Translations under genes and position numbers: made by a program
Part shown: in pieces, positions 25,328 through 33,027 of the stretch
How the letters are laid out: each line of letters begins with the position of its first letter
How positions within the stretch are numbered: position 1 is the stretch's first letter
The notes under the pieces: model-generated
Database searches by the model: none
What the model saw: only the letters and a program-made list of their open reading frames with translations
What the model was told of the DNA's origin: nothing
Assembly (NCBI RefSeq): GCF_000478885.1
Contig: NC_022567.1
Location: forward strand, 2,232,001 to 2,296,000
Direction: 5' to 3'
Source: Adlercreutzia equolifaciens DSM 19450
GTDB taxonomy: Bacteria > Actinomycetota > Coriobacteriia > Coriobacteriales > Eggerthellaceae
Length of the DNA: 64,000 nucleotides

Positions 25328-26578
25328 ATGAAAGACGAGAAGGAGACCTTGCGGAAGACCGCCGATAGCATTCACGTGATGGAGGACTTCGATCCGGCCA
25401 TCCTCGCTGATGTGACCGCGCCCGTCGTGTCGCTCTATATTCCCGTGCACCATACCGAGCGCGAGGAGCGCCGCGACATCTGGGATCGCGACATGTTCAA
25501 GGATCTGATGAAGGACGCCGAGCGCACCCTGGCGGAAAGCTACGACAAGGACGCCTATAAGGGCATTGTGGAAAAGGCCGACTACCTGCTGGCGCATCCG
25601 GACATGCCGCTTTGGCTGCATGCCGGCGAGGGTCTGGGCTTCCTCATGAACAACGACGACATCTACGTGTACAACCTGTTCTTCGCCCCCGATCCCATGG
25701 TGGCCGCCGGCGACACCTACTTCGTCAAGCCGCTTTTGCGCAACTTCCAGTACGGCACCGAGTACTATGTGCTGGAACTGGGCAACGACCGCTTCAGCTG
25801 GGTGAAGGGCGACCGCACCCATGTGGAGCGCCAGCAGCTGCCGCAGGAAGTGCACGACTTCTTCAGCGAGCTGTTCGCCAACAGCGACGACATCGCCGCC
25901 GACGCCCGCAAGGGCGAGAAGGGCGCGCTGGACTACATCTCGCTGGAGGGCCACATGGGCCAGTACCACGACCATCAGTCCCGCAACGAGGTGAAGAAGG
26001 ACGACGCCCTGCCGTGGTTCCGCTACGTGAACCAGGCCGTGAACGACTACCTCGTGCGCGATGACGCCACCCCCATCATCCTGTGCTGCGACGAGGAGTA
26101 CGAGCACGCCTTCCGCAAGCTCTCCACGCTGCGCCACCTCCTGCCTGTCGGCATCAAGAAGGATCCCGCCGGCCTCGACGGCAAGGCGCTTCTGGAAGAG
26201 TCGCTGGCGGTGATGGACGGCATCCGCGATGCGAACATCAAGGAAGTCGCTGAGAAGTTCGGCGCCGACGCGGCCCATGGCAAGGCCTCGGACGACTTCG
26301 ACGCCATCGGCATGGCGCTGGCCGAGCGCCGCGTGGGAGCGCTGTTCCTCGTGAAGGGCAAGATCCTCCCCGGCGGCTTCGACATCAACACCGGTACCGT
26401 CACCTTCGACGGCGATCCGAACCCGGTCGATGACGGCTACATCGACCCGGCCGCGCCCGACATCACCGACGCCTTCGCCCAGGCGGCACTGGCTCAGGAC
26501 ACCCACATCTACATCGTCGAGCAGAACCAGATGCCCACCGACCAGCCCGTCGCCGCCCTGTTCCGCTACGCGGAGTAA
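25328..26578 (+). CDS. baeRF-family (bacterial archaeo-eukaryotic release factor-like) protein
   Basis: A 416-residue cytoplasmic protein, start ATG at 25328 (MKDEKETLRKTADSIHVMED) behind TTTGGAGG. The layout (VVSLYIPVH near the N-terminus, FFAPDPMV, YYVLELGNDRFSWV, then HMGQYHDHQS and a C-terminal ALFLVKG-to-end region with TDQPVAALFRY) matches the bacterial eRF1-related baeRF3-like family. These may act in ribosome rescue; the function of this subgroup is not proven. Monocistronic, with its own terminator. Confidence 0.75.
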   Translation: MKDEKETLRKTADSIHVMEDFDPAILADVTAPVVSLYIPVHHTEREERRDIWDRDMFKDLMKDAERTLAESYDKDAYKGIVEKADYLLAHPDMPLWLHAGEGLGFLMNNDDIYVYNLFFAPDPMVAAGDTYFVKPLLRNFQYGTEYYVLELGNDRFSWVKGDRTHVERQQLPQEVHDFFSELFANSDDIAADARKGEKGALDYISLEGHMGQYHDHQSRNEVKKDDALPWFRYVNQAVNDYLVRDDATPIILCCDEEYEHAFRKLSTLRHLLPVGIKKDPAGLDGKALLEESLAVMDGIRDANIKEVAEKFGADAAHGKASDDFDAIGMALAERRVGALFLVKGKILPGGFDINTGTVTFDGDPNPVDDGYIDPAAPDITDAFAQAALAQDTHIYIVEQNQMPTDQPVAALFRYAE

Positions 26579-26611
26579 CGTCCGCGGCGGCGCGACAAAT
26601 AGCTATACTGA

Positions 26612-26635
26612 AAGGGAGCTCTTACGGGCTCCCTT
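26612..26635 (+). terminator. Terminator after the baeRF gene
   Basis: AAGGGAGC (26612-26619) pairs with GCTCCCTT (26628-26635) around an 8-nt loop and is followed by TTCTC. It lies only 26 bp before the patatin start. Confidence 0.7.
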
Positions 26636-26660
26636 TTCTCATGCCCTTAAAGGAGCTTCC

Positions 26661-27578
26661 ATGACCGACCCCGCCCAACTCGCCGACCTCGCCATCAACC
26701 AGCCCGATGTGGCGCTCATCTTCGAGGGCGGCGGCATGCGCAACAGCTACACGGCGCCCATGGTGGTGGAGCTGCTCGCGCGCAACCTGAACTTCGGGTG
26801 CGTCTACGGCATCTCGGCCGGATCCAGCCATACGGTGAACTATCTGGTGCGCGACGCCACCCGTGCCCGCGCCTCGTTCGTCGAGCTGGTGAAGTACCCA
26901 CGCTTCGGCGGCTGGGGCAGCTTCTTGCGGGGCACCGGCTACTTCAACAGCCCCTACCTTTACGAGGAGCTGATCGAAAACGCGCCCGCCGACGACCCCA
27001 TGGCCTTCGACTGGGGCACCTTCGCCACCAACCCGGCCGATATGCACATCGAGGCCATGGATTGGGACACCGGCGAGACCGTCGCCTGGACCCGCGCCGA
27101 TGTGAAGGACGCCCACGACCTGGGACTGAAAGTGCGTGCATCGTCCACCATGCCCCTTTTCATGCCGCCCACCACCATCGACGGGCACACCTACATGGAC
27201 GGCGGCATGGGAGATAGCTGGGGCATCCTGCTGAATGCCGCCCGCGCCGACGGCTACGAGCGTTTCTGCATCATCCGCACCCAACCGCGCGGCTACCGCA
27301 AGCACGCCATGAGCCGGGGCGCCCAGGCGCTCTTCCGCTCGGCCTTCCGCAAGCATCCCATCGTGGCCGAGCGCACCATCGCACGCTGGCAGCCCTACAA
27401 CGAGCTCTGCGACGAGATAGAGCAATTGGAAAAGACAGGCGCCGCTTGGGTCTTCTACCCCGACACCATGGACGTCACCAACAAGACCACCGACTACGAC
27501 GCCCTCGTTCGCTCCTACGAAACCGGCCTCGCCCAAGCCCAGCGCGACATCGAGTCGTTGGAAGCGTGGCTTGGCTAA
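26661..27578 (+). CDS. Patatin-like phospholipase
   Basis: A 305-residue lipid acyl hydrolase. The ATG at 26661 (MTDPAQLADLAINQPDVALI) follows TTAAAGGAGC. The oxyanion loop is FEGGGMRN (22-28), the nucleophile elbow GISAGS has Ser52, and the dyad Asp180 lies in YMDGGMGD. The RssA/YjjU-like subgroup fits this length. No signal peptide, so cytoplasmic or peripheral membrane. A hairpin CCCTTTCT/AGAAAGGG at 27601-27626 follows but has no T-run. Confidence 0.92.
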   Translation: MTDPAQLADLAINQPDVALIFEGGGMRNSYTAPMVVELLARNLNFGCVYGISAGSSHTVNYLVRDATRARASFVELVKYPRFGGWGSFLRGTGYFNSPYLYEELIENAPADDPMAFDWGTFATNPADMHIEAMDWDTGETVAWTRADVKDAHDLGLKVRASSTMPLFMPPTTIDGHTYMDGGMGDSWGILLNAARADGYERFCIIRTQPRGYRKHAMSRGAQALFRSAFRKHPIVAERTIARWQPYNELCDEIEQLEKTGAAWVFYPDTMDVTNKTTDYDALVRSYETGLAQAQRDIESLEAWLG

Positions 27579-27753
27579 AGCCCGAAATGAGCAAAATACC
27601 CCCTTTCTCGTAGCCTTTAGAAAGGGCTAGAGTGGATCGAACTCGCTCTACCTGGGAAAACGCAAAGAACTGTACCCGTTCTGCTTCTTACAATTACGAG
27701 AAGTGGGTCTTTTTGCTCAAAATCGGCAGTCGAACTTTGGGCAGACCAAAAAG

Positions 27754-27777
27754 GGACCCCGCTCGAAAGCGGGGTCC
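27754..27777 (-). terminator. Terminator of the rplJ-rplL operon
   Basis: GGACCCCGCT and AGCGGGGTCC form a perfect 10-bp stem with loop CGAA. On the minus strand CTTTTT follows. It lies 44 bp after the rplL stop. Confidence 0.92.
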
Positions 27778-27820
27778 TTGCAACCGAATCGGTTGGGAGA
27801 AGCTTTTCGCGAAAGCGAAT

Positions 27821-28198
27821 TTACTTCAGGGTCACAGCGGCGCCGGCCTCTTCCAGCTTGCCCTTGATCTCCTCGGCCTTCTCCTTGTTCACGCCCTCGG
27901 CGACAGCCTTCGGAGCGCCCTCGACGACCTCCTTGGCCTCCTTCAGGCCCAGGCCGGTGATCTCGCGGACAACCTTGATGACGGCGATCTTGTTGTCGCC
28001 GAAGCCCTCGAGCACGACGTCGAAGTCGGACTTCTCCTCGGCGGCAGCGCCACCCTCAGCCGGAGCGGCGGCGGCCACGGCCACCGGAGCGGCGGCGGAC
28101 ACGCCAAAGGTCTCCTCGATGTCCTTCACGAGCTCGGAAGCCTCGAGCAGGGACATCTCCTTCAAAGCCTCAATGATCTCTTCACGAGTAACAGCCAT
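27821..28198 (-). CDS. rplL: 50S ribosomal protein L7/L12
   Basis: The 125-residue stalk protein of the large subunit. It has the N-terminal dimerisation helix (MAVTREEIIEALKEMSLLEA), an Ala-rich hinge, and the C-terminal factor-binding domain (VIKVVREITGLGLKEAKEVV). AAAGGAAAC precedes the ATG. Second gene of the operon, 91 bp after rplJ, and closed by a strong terminator. Confidence 0.98.
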   Translation of the reverse strand: MAVTREEIIEALKEMSLLEASELVKDIEETFGVSAAAPVAVAAAAPAEGGAAAEEKSDFDVVLEGFGDNKIAVIKVVREITGLGLKEAKEVVEGAPKAVAEGVNKEKAEEIKGKLEEAGAAVTLK

Positions 28199-28289
28199 GT
28201 TAGTTTCCTTTCAAAGGGGGCCGGCACCTCTTCGCGCCGACCGTCATTTCTTCTTGCGTTACGCGGCCCGTCTCAGGCCGCCCGAGCTG

Positions 28290-28811
28290 TTAGGCAGCTT
28301 CCTTCTGCTCGGCCACGGCCTTGACGACCTGGGCCAAACCGCGCGGCACACCGTTGATGGTGGTAGCCAGACCGCGAGCGACGCCGGAGATGGCACCGGC
28401 GATCTGAGCCATGAGCTGCTCGCGAGAGGGCAGAGAAGCGATAGCCTCCACCTCTGCGGCCGACACGGCAGCGCCTTCCATCAGGCCGCCCTTGATCTCA
28501 AGGTTCTCGTTGGCCTTGGCGAAGGTCTTCAGGGCCTTAGCCGATGCGGCCGCGTCGTTGCCGGAGAACACGAACGCGCTGGGGCCGGCGAGCATATCGT
28601 CGAGCGTCGGCAGTTCGGCCTCGGCAAGCGCCAGGTGAACCAGCGTGTTCTTGTAGACCTTCAGCACCGAGCCGGTCTCGCGAATGTCGCGGCGCAGCTG
28701 CTGCATCTCCTTCACGGTGAGACCGCGGTAATCCACGACCCACATGGCGGAAACGCCGTCGAGATCCTCCTTGATGCTGGCGAGCATCTCCTTGTTCTGA
28801 GCGTTGGGCAT
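28290..28811 (-). CDS. rplJ: 50S ribosomal protein L10
   Basis: The 173-residue L10 protein, base of the L7/L12 stalk. The start is the ATG at 28811 (MPNAQNKEMLASIKEDLDGV), with AAGGAGGTG upstream; the frame continues 91 codons into the L10 leader and is not coding. WVVDYRGLTVKEMQQLRRDI is a conserved block. The leader upstream suggests autoregulation by L10-L12 binding. Confidence 0.97.
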   Translation of the reverse strand: MPNAQNKEMLASIKEDLDGVSAMWVVDYRGLTVKEMQQLRRDIRETGSVLKVYKNTLVHLALAEAELPTLDDMLAGPSAFVFSGNDAAASAKALKTFAKANENLEIKGGLMEGAAVSAAEVEAIASLPSREQLMAQIAGAISGVARGLATTINGVPRGLAQVVKAVAEQKEAA

Positions 28812-29095
28812 GTTGTACGTACACCTCCTTCTCAAGCTTATCCGGGTTCCGCACCTTGGTGGGTGGGCCGCAAGCCTGAGAAGCGAAAACGGCCCCCGCC
28901 CATAAGACGGAGGCCGCACGTATTCACGGAAGCGAATCTGTCGACCACCTCGGCGGGCCGCTTGCGCGATTAAACCGAGCCGTTGCGCCGGGTGTCGCCC
29001 CTTTCGGAACGCCCCGCAGGCGGTTGCAGACTCGGTACCTGCTGTCTTAAGTAGCGGAACATATCTGTTCGTTGCACTGCCCACCTTTGGGCAGC
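28812..29095 (-). ncRNA. Ribosomal protein L10 leader with attenuator
   Basis: The transcribed region before rplJ contains CTTAAGACAGCAGGT (minus strand, around 29037-29051), the conserved core of L10 leaders. Further down, CGGCCTCCGTC and GCGGGGGCCG form a stem (28890-28916) followed by TTTT at 28886-28889, a possible intrinsic attenuator before the ribosome site. Free L10(L12)4 would bind here to reduce expression of the operon. Confidence 0.75.
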
Positions 29096-29101
29096 TCGTC
29101 T

Positions 29102-29129
29102 ATTCTAGAGCGAATCCCGCCCGTGTCAA
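29102..29129 (-). promoter_or_regulatory. rplJ-rplL promoter
   Basis: On the minus strand TTGACA (29124-29129), a 16-bp spacer, and TAGAAT (29102-29107). This is close to the sigma-70 consensus and lies just before the L10 leader. Confidence 0.75.
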
Positions 29130-29218
29130 CGGGTTTTTCTCCCCTCTTCAAAAAACCCGCGCGAGCGGCATGCCCGAATGGCATTCTTTGGATGCGCTAT
29201 GGGCGCCTTAGGGGTGCG

Positions 29219-30676
29219 CTACGAGGGCACGCCCAGCAGCTCGAAGAGCTCCTTGCGGGAATTGATGCCCATCTTCTCGTAAATATGGCGCGTGTGCGCT
29301 TTGAAGGTACCCTCGGCGATGAACAGCTCCTGCTGGATGACGCGCCCGGTCTTCCCCTCGGCCAGAAGCGCCAGCACCTCCTGTTCGCGGGGGCTCAGCC
29401 GGTAGGTGGCCGACAGCTCCTCCACCCGCTGGCCCACGCGCTCTTCCTCGGCCGTGCGCTCGATAAGACCGCCCTCTTCCAGAATGTCCACGCCCCACTT
29501 GCTCGCCAGCTCTTTCTCCGAGAACAGCAGCACCGTGGCCGCCAAAATGAGCACCGACACGATAATCGTCACCACAAAGTCCTGAGTGGCCGCAGGCAAC
29601 CCCGCTTGCGCAAGCAGCCCCGGAACCTCGCCGCCGACCACTTGAAAAAGTTGTTCGGCGTTCTTGATCGCCATGAAGACCACGATGGCAACGCCAAGCC
29701 GTCGGGAAATATCATAGAGCAACAGCACCACGAGGAACGACATGAGCGAGTAGCTGATGGCGATGAGATAGCTTGACGCCGCCGCACCGAGCAAGCTTTG
29801 GGCCGGCACCAAAAGAAAGCCGCACACCATGAGCACCACAGGCGACCGGTACAGAAGCCCGATGTTAAACCGGCGCGAGGCGAAGTAGGCCGTGAGGAAC
29901 AGCACCGCCATGAGGATGAACGTGGAAAGCGACGAATGTCGACCCGCGCCCCACGCCAGCTGGTTCGCGCGCATGCCATAGGCGAAGGCGTACAGGCCGT
30001 ACAGCACGAACAGCTTCCACGGATAGGAGAACTTCGGCACACCCCGCTTGGGTCGTTCAGCCGCGGGAATCCGCTCATAAGCTCCATGCAGATACAGCGA
30101 GGCAAGCACGGGAAGCGCCACTAAAGCCGCACTCGCTTGCCACACGCCCATGCCCTGGCAGAAGAACGTGATGACAACCCCAAGCAGCATAGCCCCCGAC
30201 AGAAACAGGAAAATCCGCAGCAGACTAAACGAGCATAGAACCTCAGCAGCCAACAGCAAAAAGAGGCCGTATCCCACCCCCGCAGCAAGCGAGCCTCCCA
30301 CCATCAGAGAAAACGACGCTTCGGGCACCCACGGGGCCAAGACTACGGCAATCGAAGCCGCGAGCATGCACCCGAACGACACGAACTTCATCATGCGATT
30401 CTCGTTGAGGGGAATGAAGCGGCGGAACAGCAGCACCAGCAAGATGCTCACGACAATATAGGCAAGATCGAAGGTGAAATGAGTGTCGAACGACCAAGGA
30501 ATCGCCGCTGCGACCGCAGCGCCTCCCGCAGCGCCTCCCGCAGGGCCGCCAATCGCCCCGGCACTTGCCCCCGTGAAGGTCAACGTCGCCCAAGCGCGGG
30601 CGCACCCGTAAGCCATCACATAACGGCGCCCGCCCCGCAAAAGCGCCCGGCGATCTTCCACGTTTTCATTTTTCAC
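29219..30676 (-). CDS. LuxR-type regulator with about 12 membrane segments
   Basis: A 485-residue fusion of a polytopic membrane domain (residues about 15-395, roughly 12 hydrophobic segments) and a C-terminal LuxR helix-turn-helix (YRLSPREQEVLALLAEGKTG, then IAEGTFKAHTRHIYEKMGIN). This membrane-bound one-component regulator type is greatly expanded in Eggerthellaceae and often sits next to the reductase it controls. Here the nearest is the Tat-exported flavoprotein upstream. A PAGGAAGGAA repeat lies near residue 45. A 21-bp inverted repeat lies 54 bp before the start. Confidence 0.9.
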   Translation of the reverse strand: MKNENVEDRRALLRGGRRYVMAYGCARAWATLTFTGASAGAIGGPAGGAAGGAAVAAAIPWSFDTHFTFDLAYIVVSILLVLLFRRFIPLNENRMMKFVSFGCMLAASIAVVLAPWVPEASFSLMVGGSLAAGVGYGLFLLLAAEVLCSFSLLRIFLFLSGAMLLGVVITFFCQGMGVWQASAALVALPVLASLYLHGAYERIPAAERPKRGVPKFSYPWKLFVLYGLYAFAYGMRANQLAWGAGRHSSLSTFILMAVLFLTAYFASRRFNIGLLYRSPVVLMVCGFLLVPAQSLLGAAASSYLIAISYSLMSFLVVLLLYDISRRLGVAIVVFMAIKNAEQLFQVVGGEVPGLLAQAGLPAATQDFVVTIIVSVLILAATVLLFSEKELASKWGVDILEEGGLIERTAEEERVGQRVEELSATYRLSPREQEVLALLAEGKTGRVIQQELFIAEGTFKAHTRHIYEKMGINSRKELFELLGVPS

Positions 30677-30729
30677 GCTCGCAGCCCCTTTGCAACCCTT
30701 GCGTCAATCTTACCCGCCCATTATGGCAG

Positions 30730-30878
30730 AAATTTCGAGTTGTTAGACATGCCCCTGCTCACGCTTGAACCAAACTATCGCTTTTCGCCTTTCAAAAGGC
30801 AGAAACGCCTCTTTCGAGTTCCTCTTTCGCTGAAATCAGGCTGCCTTCAGGGAGCAAATGTCTAACAACTCGAAATTT
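30730..30878. repeat. Perfect 21-bp inverted repeat pair upstream of the LuxR gene
   Basis: The arm at 30730-30750 contains AATTTCGAGTTGTTAGACAT, and its exact complement lies at 30858-30878, with 107 bp between. Inside is a smaller hairpin, GCCTTTCAAAAGGC, near 30787-30800. No target duplication flanks the arms. It may be a pair of regulator-binding sites for the LuxR protein or the ends of a small non-autonomous element. The rest of the 432-nt gap (30677-31108) holds only the flavoprotein terminator. Confidence 0.8.
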
Positions 30879-30970
30879 TCCCCGGAAAAGATGCCCCGCA
30901 TTTTCCGGAAAGCCCCGACTCAAAGCAAGCCCCGCCTCTTCCATGTTCCCGGCCCGACGGAAACAGCAAA

Positions 30971-30998
30971 GCCGACGCCCGGTGAGGGGCGTCGGCTC
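30971..30998 (-). terminator. Terminator after the flavoprotein gene
   Basis: AGCCGACGCCC (30971-30981) pairs with GGGCGTCGGCT (30988-30998), an 11-bp perfect stem with a 6-nt loop. The minus-strand tail is TTGCTGTTTCC. It lies 110 bp after the flavoprotein stop. Confidence 0.75.
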
Positions 30999-31108
30999 AG
31001 AGGGAGGGTACGGAAAACTCGATGCGGGACATACGAGCACGAGAACCCGGGGGTGGCCCCCGAAAGCTCAGGCAGTCGAGTCCCGCAATTCCCGCCGAAT
31101 CCTGCGAC

Positions 31109-32737
31109 CTACAGGCCGGCGACGTAGCGGCCCGTGGCGAAACCGGTGGTGATGGCGCGGCCCACCGACAGGCCCTCGATGTCCATCGGGTAGTTGCTGT
31201 TGCCGAAGAAGGGACCGGAGGCGTTGCCGACGGCGAACAGGCCCTCGATCGGCTTCATGTCGACGTCCAGGCACTGGAAGTTGCCGTCGCACCACAGGCC
31301 GTCCACCAAAGCGTCGATGTTGTTCGCGCCGCGCGGCACCGCGTAGCAGGGGGCCTCGATCGGCACCATGTACTCGTCGCGCTTGCCGAAGTCCTCGTCG
31401 CCGTTGCCGGCAGCCACCAGCTCGTTGTAGCGGTTGATGGACTCGACGATGGCCTCCACGGTGTAGTCGTGGGCCCAACCCTCTTCGTCGGCGTAAGCGA
31501 TCATGCCCTCGGCCAGCTCCTCCAGCGTGTCGCCCTTGATCCAAGCCTCGGGATCGACGTTGCGGTAGGCGTTGTGGATGGAGATGTCGGAGAAGTCCTT
31601 CCAGGCATCGTAGTGCTCCTCCCAGTTCGTGGGCACGATGGAGAAGAACTTGGCGGCCGTGGACTCAGCGAAATCGACTTCGGCCAGGTACTTGTTGGTG
31701 AACTCGTTCAGGTAGCCCATGCGGCAGCAGCCCTCGTCCATGAAGCGCTTGCCATGACGGTCGAGGAACAAATACGGCATCTCGAAGCGCACCTTCGGGC
31801 CCTCGCCGTGCACCATCTTGGTGTGCGAGGCCGGGCACATCTGGGCGCCGGCCCACATGGCGGCCTTCAGGCCCGTTCCGTTGCGGAAATCGACGGCCTG
31901 ATGCAGGCCCTTCGCGTCGGGGGTGTAGTAGTACAGCATCTCGGAATCGCCCACATAGTCGCCGGCGGCCATGATGACGCCCTTGTTAGCGCGCAGCAGC
32001 ACGTGAGTGCCGTCCTTGGTCTCGCCGATGGCACCCGCCACGCGACCGTCCTCCACGAGCAGCTGCACGCAGGGGGTCTCGAAGAAGATCTCGGCGCCCT
32101 CGGCCTGCACGGCGTCGCCGATGACGAGCGCGCCCTTCTGATGGCCCTCGTCATGGAAGTAGGTGTTGGCGTGGAAGAACACCTCATGACCGTTGCAGTT
32201 CACCGTGTAGTCGTAGGGCTTCGACTCGCTGCCGCCCTTGGCCGCGGCCTCGGCCCACCAGGCCAGCGCCTCCTGGGAGTTGCGGGCCCAGGTCTCTACC
32301 TGGCCCAGGTTGGCGCGGTAGTCGCTCTTGTAGTTGATGAAGGACAGCACCGCCTTGATGCCGGCCTCGTTCGTCTTCGTCAGATCGATGGAAGCGCCCA
32401 TGTTGCCGGCGGTCTGCACGATGGAGAGGCTCTGCAGCGCGCCCACCGTGGCACCCGCCTCCAGCGCGGCGTGCATGGCGGAAAGCCCCGACTCGCCCGC
32501 GCCGACGACCACGACGTCGTAGGTGTGCTCCTCATCGAACTCGGTGATTTCGGCCGGCTTCTGCAAAAAGCTCGGGCCCACGTAGGTAGATCCGTCCTCG
32601 GCAGCGGCGGCGCCCGTGCTCGCCATCTTCTGCTGGGGAGCGCAGCCTGCAAGCGCGCCGGCGCCGGCAGCGGTGATGGCGGCCAGACCGCCGAACTTGA
32701 ACAGGTCGCGGCGAGAAACATTCATTCCGTTGGTCAT
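31109..32737 (-). CDS. Tat-exported FAD-dependent reductase (fumarate reductase/flavocytochrome c-like)
   Basis: A 542-residue flavoprotein. The start is the ATG at 32737 (MTNGMNVSRRDLFKFGGLAA) behind AAAGGGACC; the frame upstream is not coding. The Tat motif SRRDLFKF is followed by a lipobox-like LAGC (Cys32), so the protein is exported and probably lipid-anchored. The FAD-binding motif is VVVVGAGESGLSAMHAALEA, and DGLWCDGNFQCLDVDM then GLFAVGNASGPFFGNSNYPM form the conserved C-terminal FAD region. The electron acceptor (fumarate, urocanate, a cinnamate or another organic compound) cannot be told. No haem motif, so electrons must come from a separate donor. Confidence 0.92.
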   Translation of the reverse strand: MTNGMNVSRRDLFKFGGLAAITAAGAGALAGCAPQQKMASTGAAAAEDGSTYVGPSFLQKPAEITEFDEEHTYDVVVVGAGESGLSAMHAALEAGATVGALQSLSIVQTAGNMGASIDLTKTNEAGIKAVLSFINYKSDYRANLGQVETWARNSQEALAWWAEAAAKGGSESKPYDYTVNCNGHEVFFHANTYFHDEGHQKGALVIGDAVQAEGAEIFFETPCVQLLVEDGRVAGAIGETKDGTHVLLRANKGVIMAAGDYVGDSEMLYYYTPDAKGLHQAVDFRNGTGLKAAMWAGAQMCPASHTKMVHGEGPKVRFEMPYLFLDRHGKRFMDEGCCRMGYLNEFTNKYLAEVDFAESTAAKFFSIVPTNWEEHYDAWKDFSDISIHNAYRNVDPEAWIKGDTLEELAEGMIAYADEEGWAHDYTVEAIVESINRYNELVAAGNGDEDFGKRDEYMVPIEAPCYAVPRGANNIDALVDGLWCDGNFQCLDVDMKPIEGLFAVGNASGPFFGNSNYPMDIEGLSVGRAITTGFATGRYVAGL

Positions 32738-32911
32738 GATGGGTCCCTTTCCCTCACTCGTGACGCCGAGCTTCTCTGAAAGCTCGGTTGCAGCGTCCGT
32801 GCTGCGTTGGTTTGCGGAGAAGCTTTTCGCTTCGCCGCCGCAGCTCCCTCGCTGCACCACGCACTATGGACGCCTTGGCAAATCCACGCATCGACCAAGC
32901 GGGAAAAAGAA

Positions 32912-32927
32912 GTTTAAAGCTTTAAAC
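32912..32927. promoter_or_regulatory. Perfect 16-bp palindrome upstream of the flavoprotein gene
   Basis: GTTTAAAGCTTTAAAC, 175-190 bp before the flavoprotein start. GCTTTAAACCCT occurs here (32919-32930) and again at 32989-33000. It is a likely operator in the flavoprotein promoter region, bounded by the terminator of the next gene. Confidence 0.5.
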
Positions 32928-32964
32928 CCTCCTATAAACCTTCATGTTGAACTGGGAAAACAAG

Positions 32965-32992
32965 AAGCGAGCGAGATTACTCTCGCTCGCTT
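32965..32992 (-). terminator. Terminator of the Gly-rich membrane protein gene
   Basis: AAGCGAGCGAG and CTCGCTCGCTT form a perfect 11-bp stem with loop ATTACT. On the minus strand CTTGTTTTCC follows. It lies 36 bp after the stop at 33028. Confidence 0.8.
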
Positions 32993-33027
32993 TAAACCCT
33001 GAGAATTACGTTGATCCCGAAGCGCCC

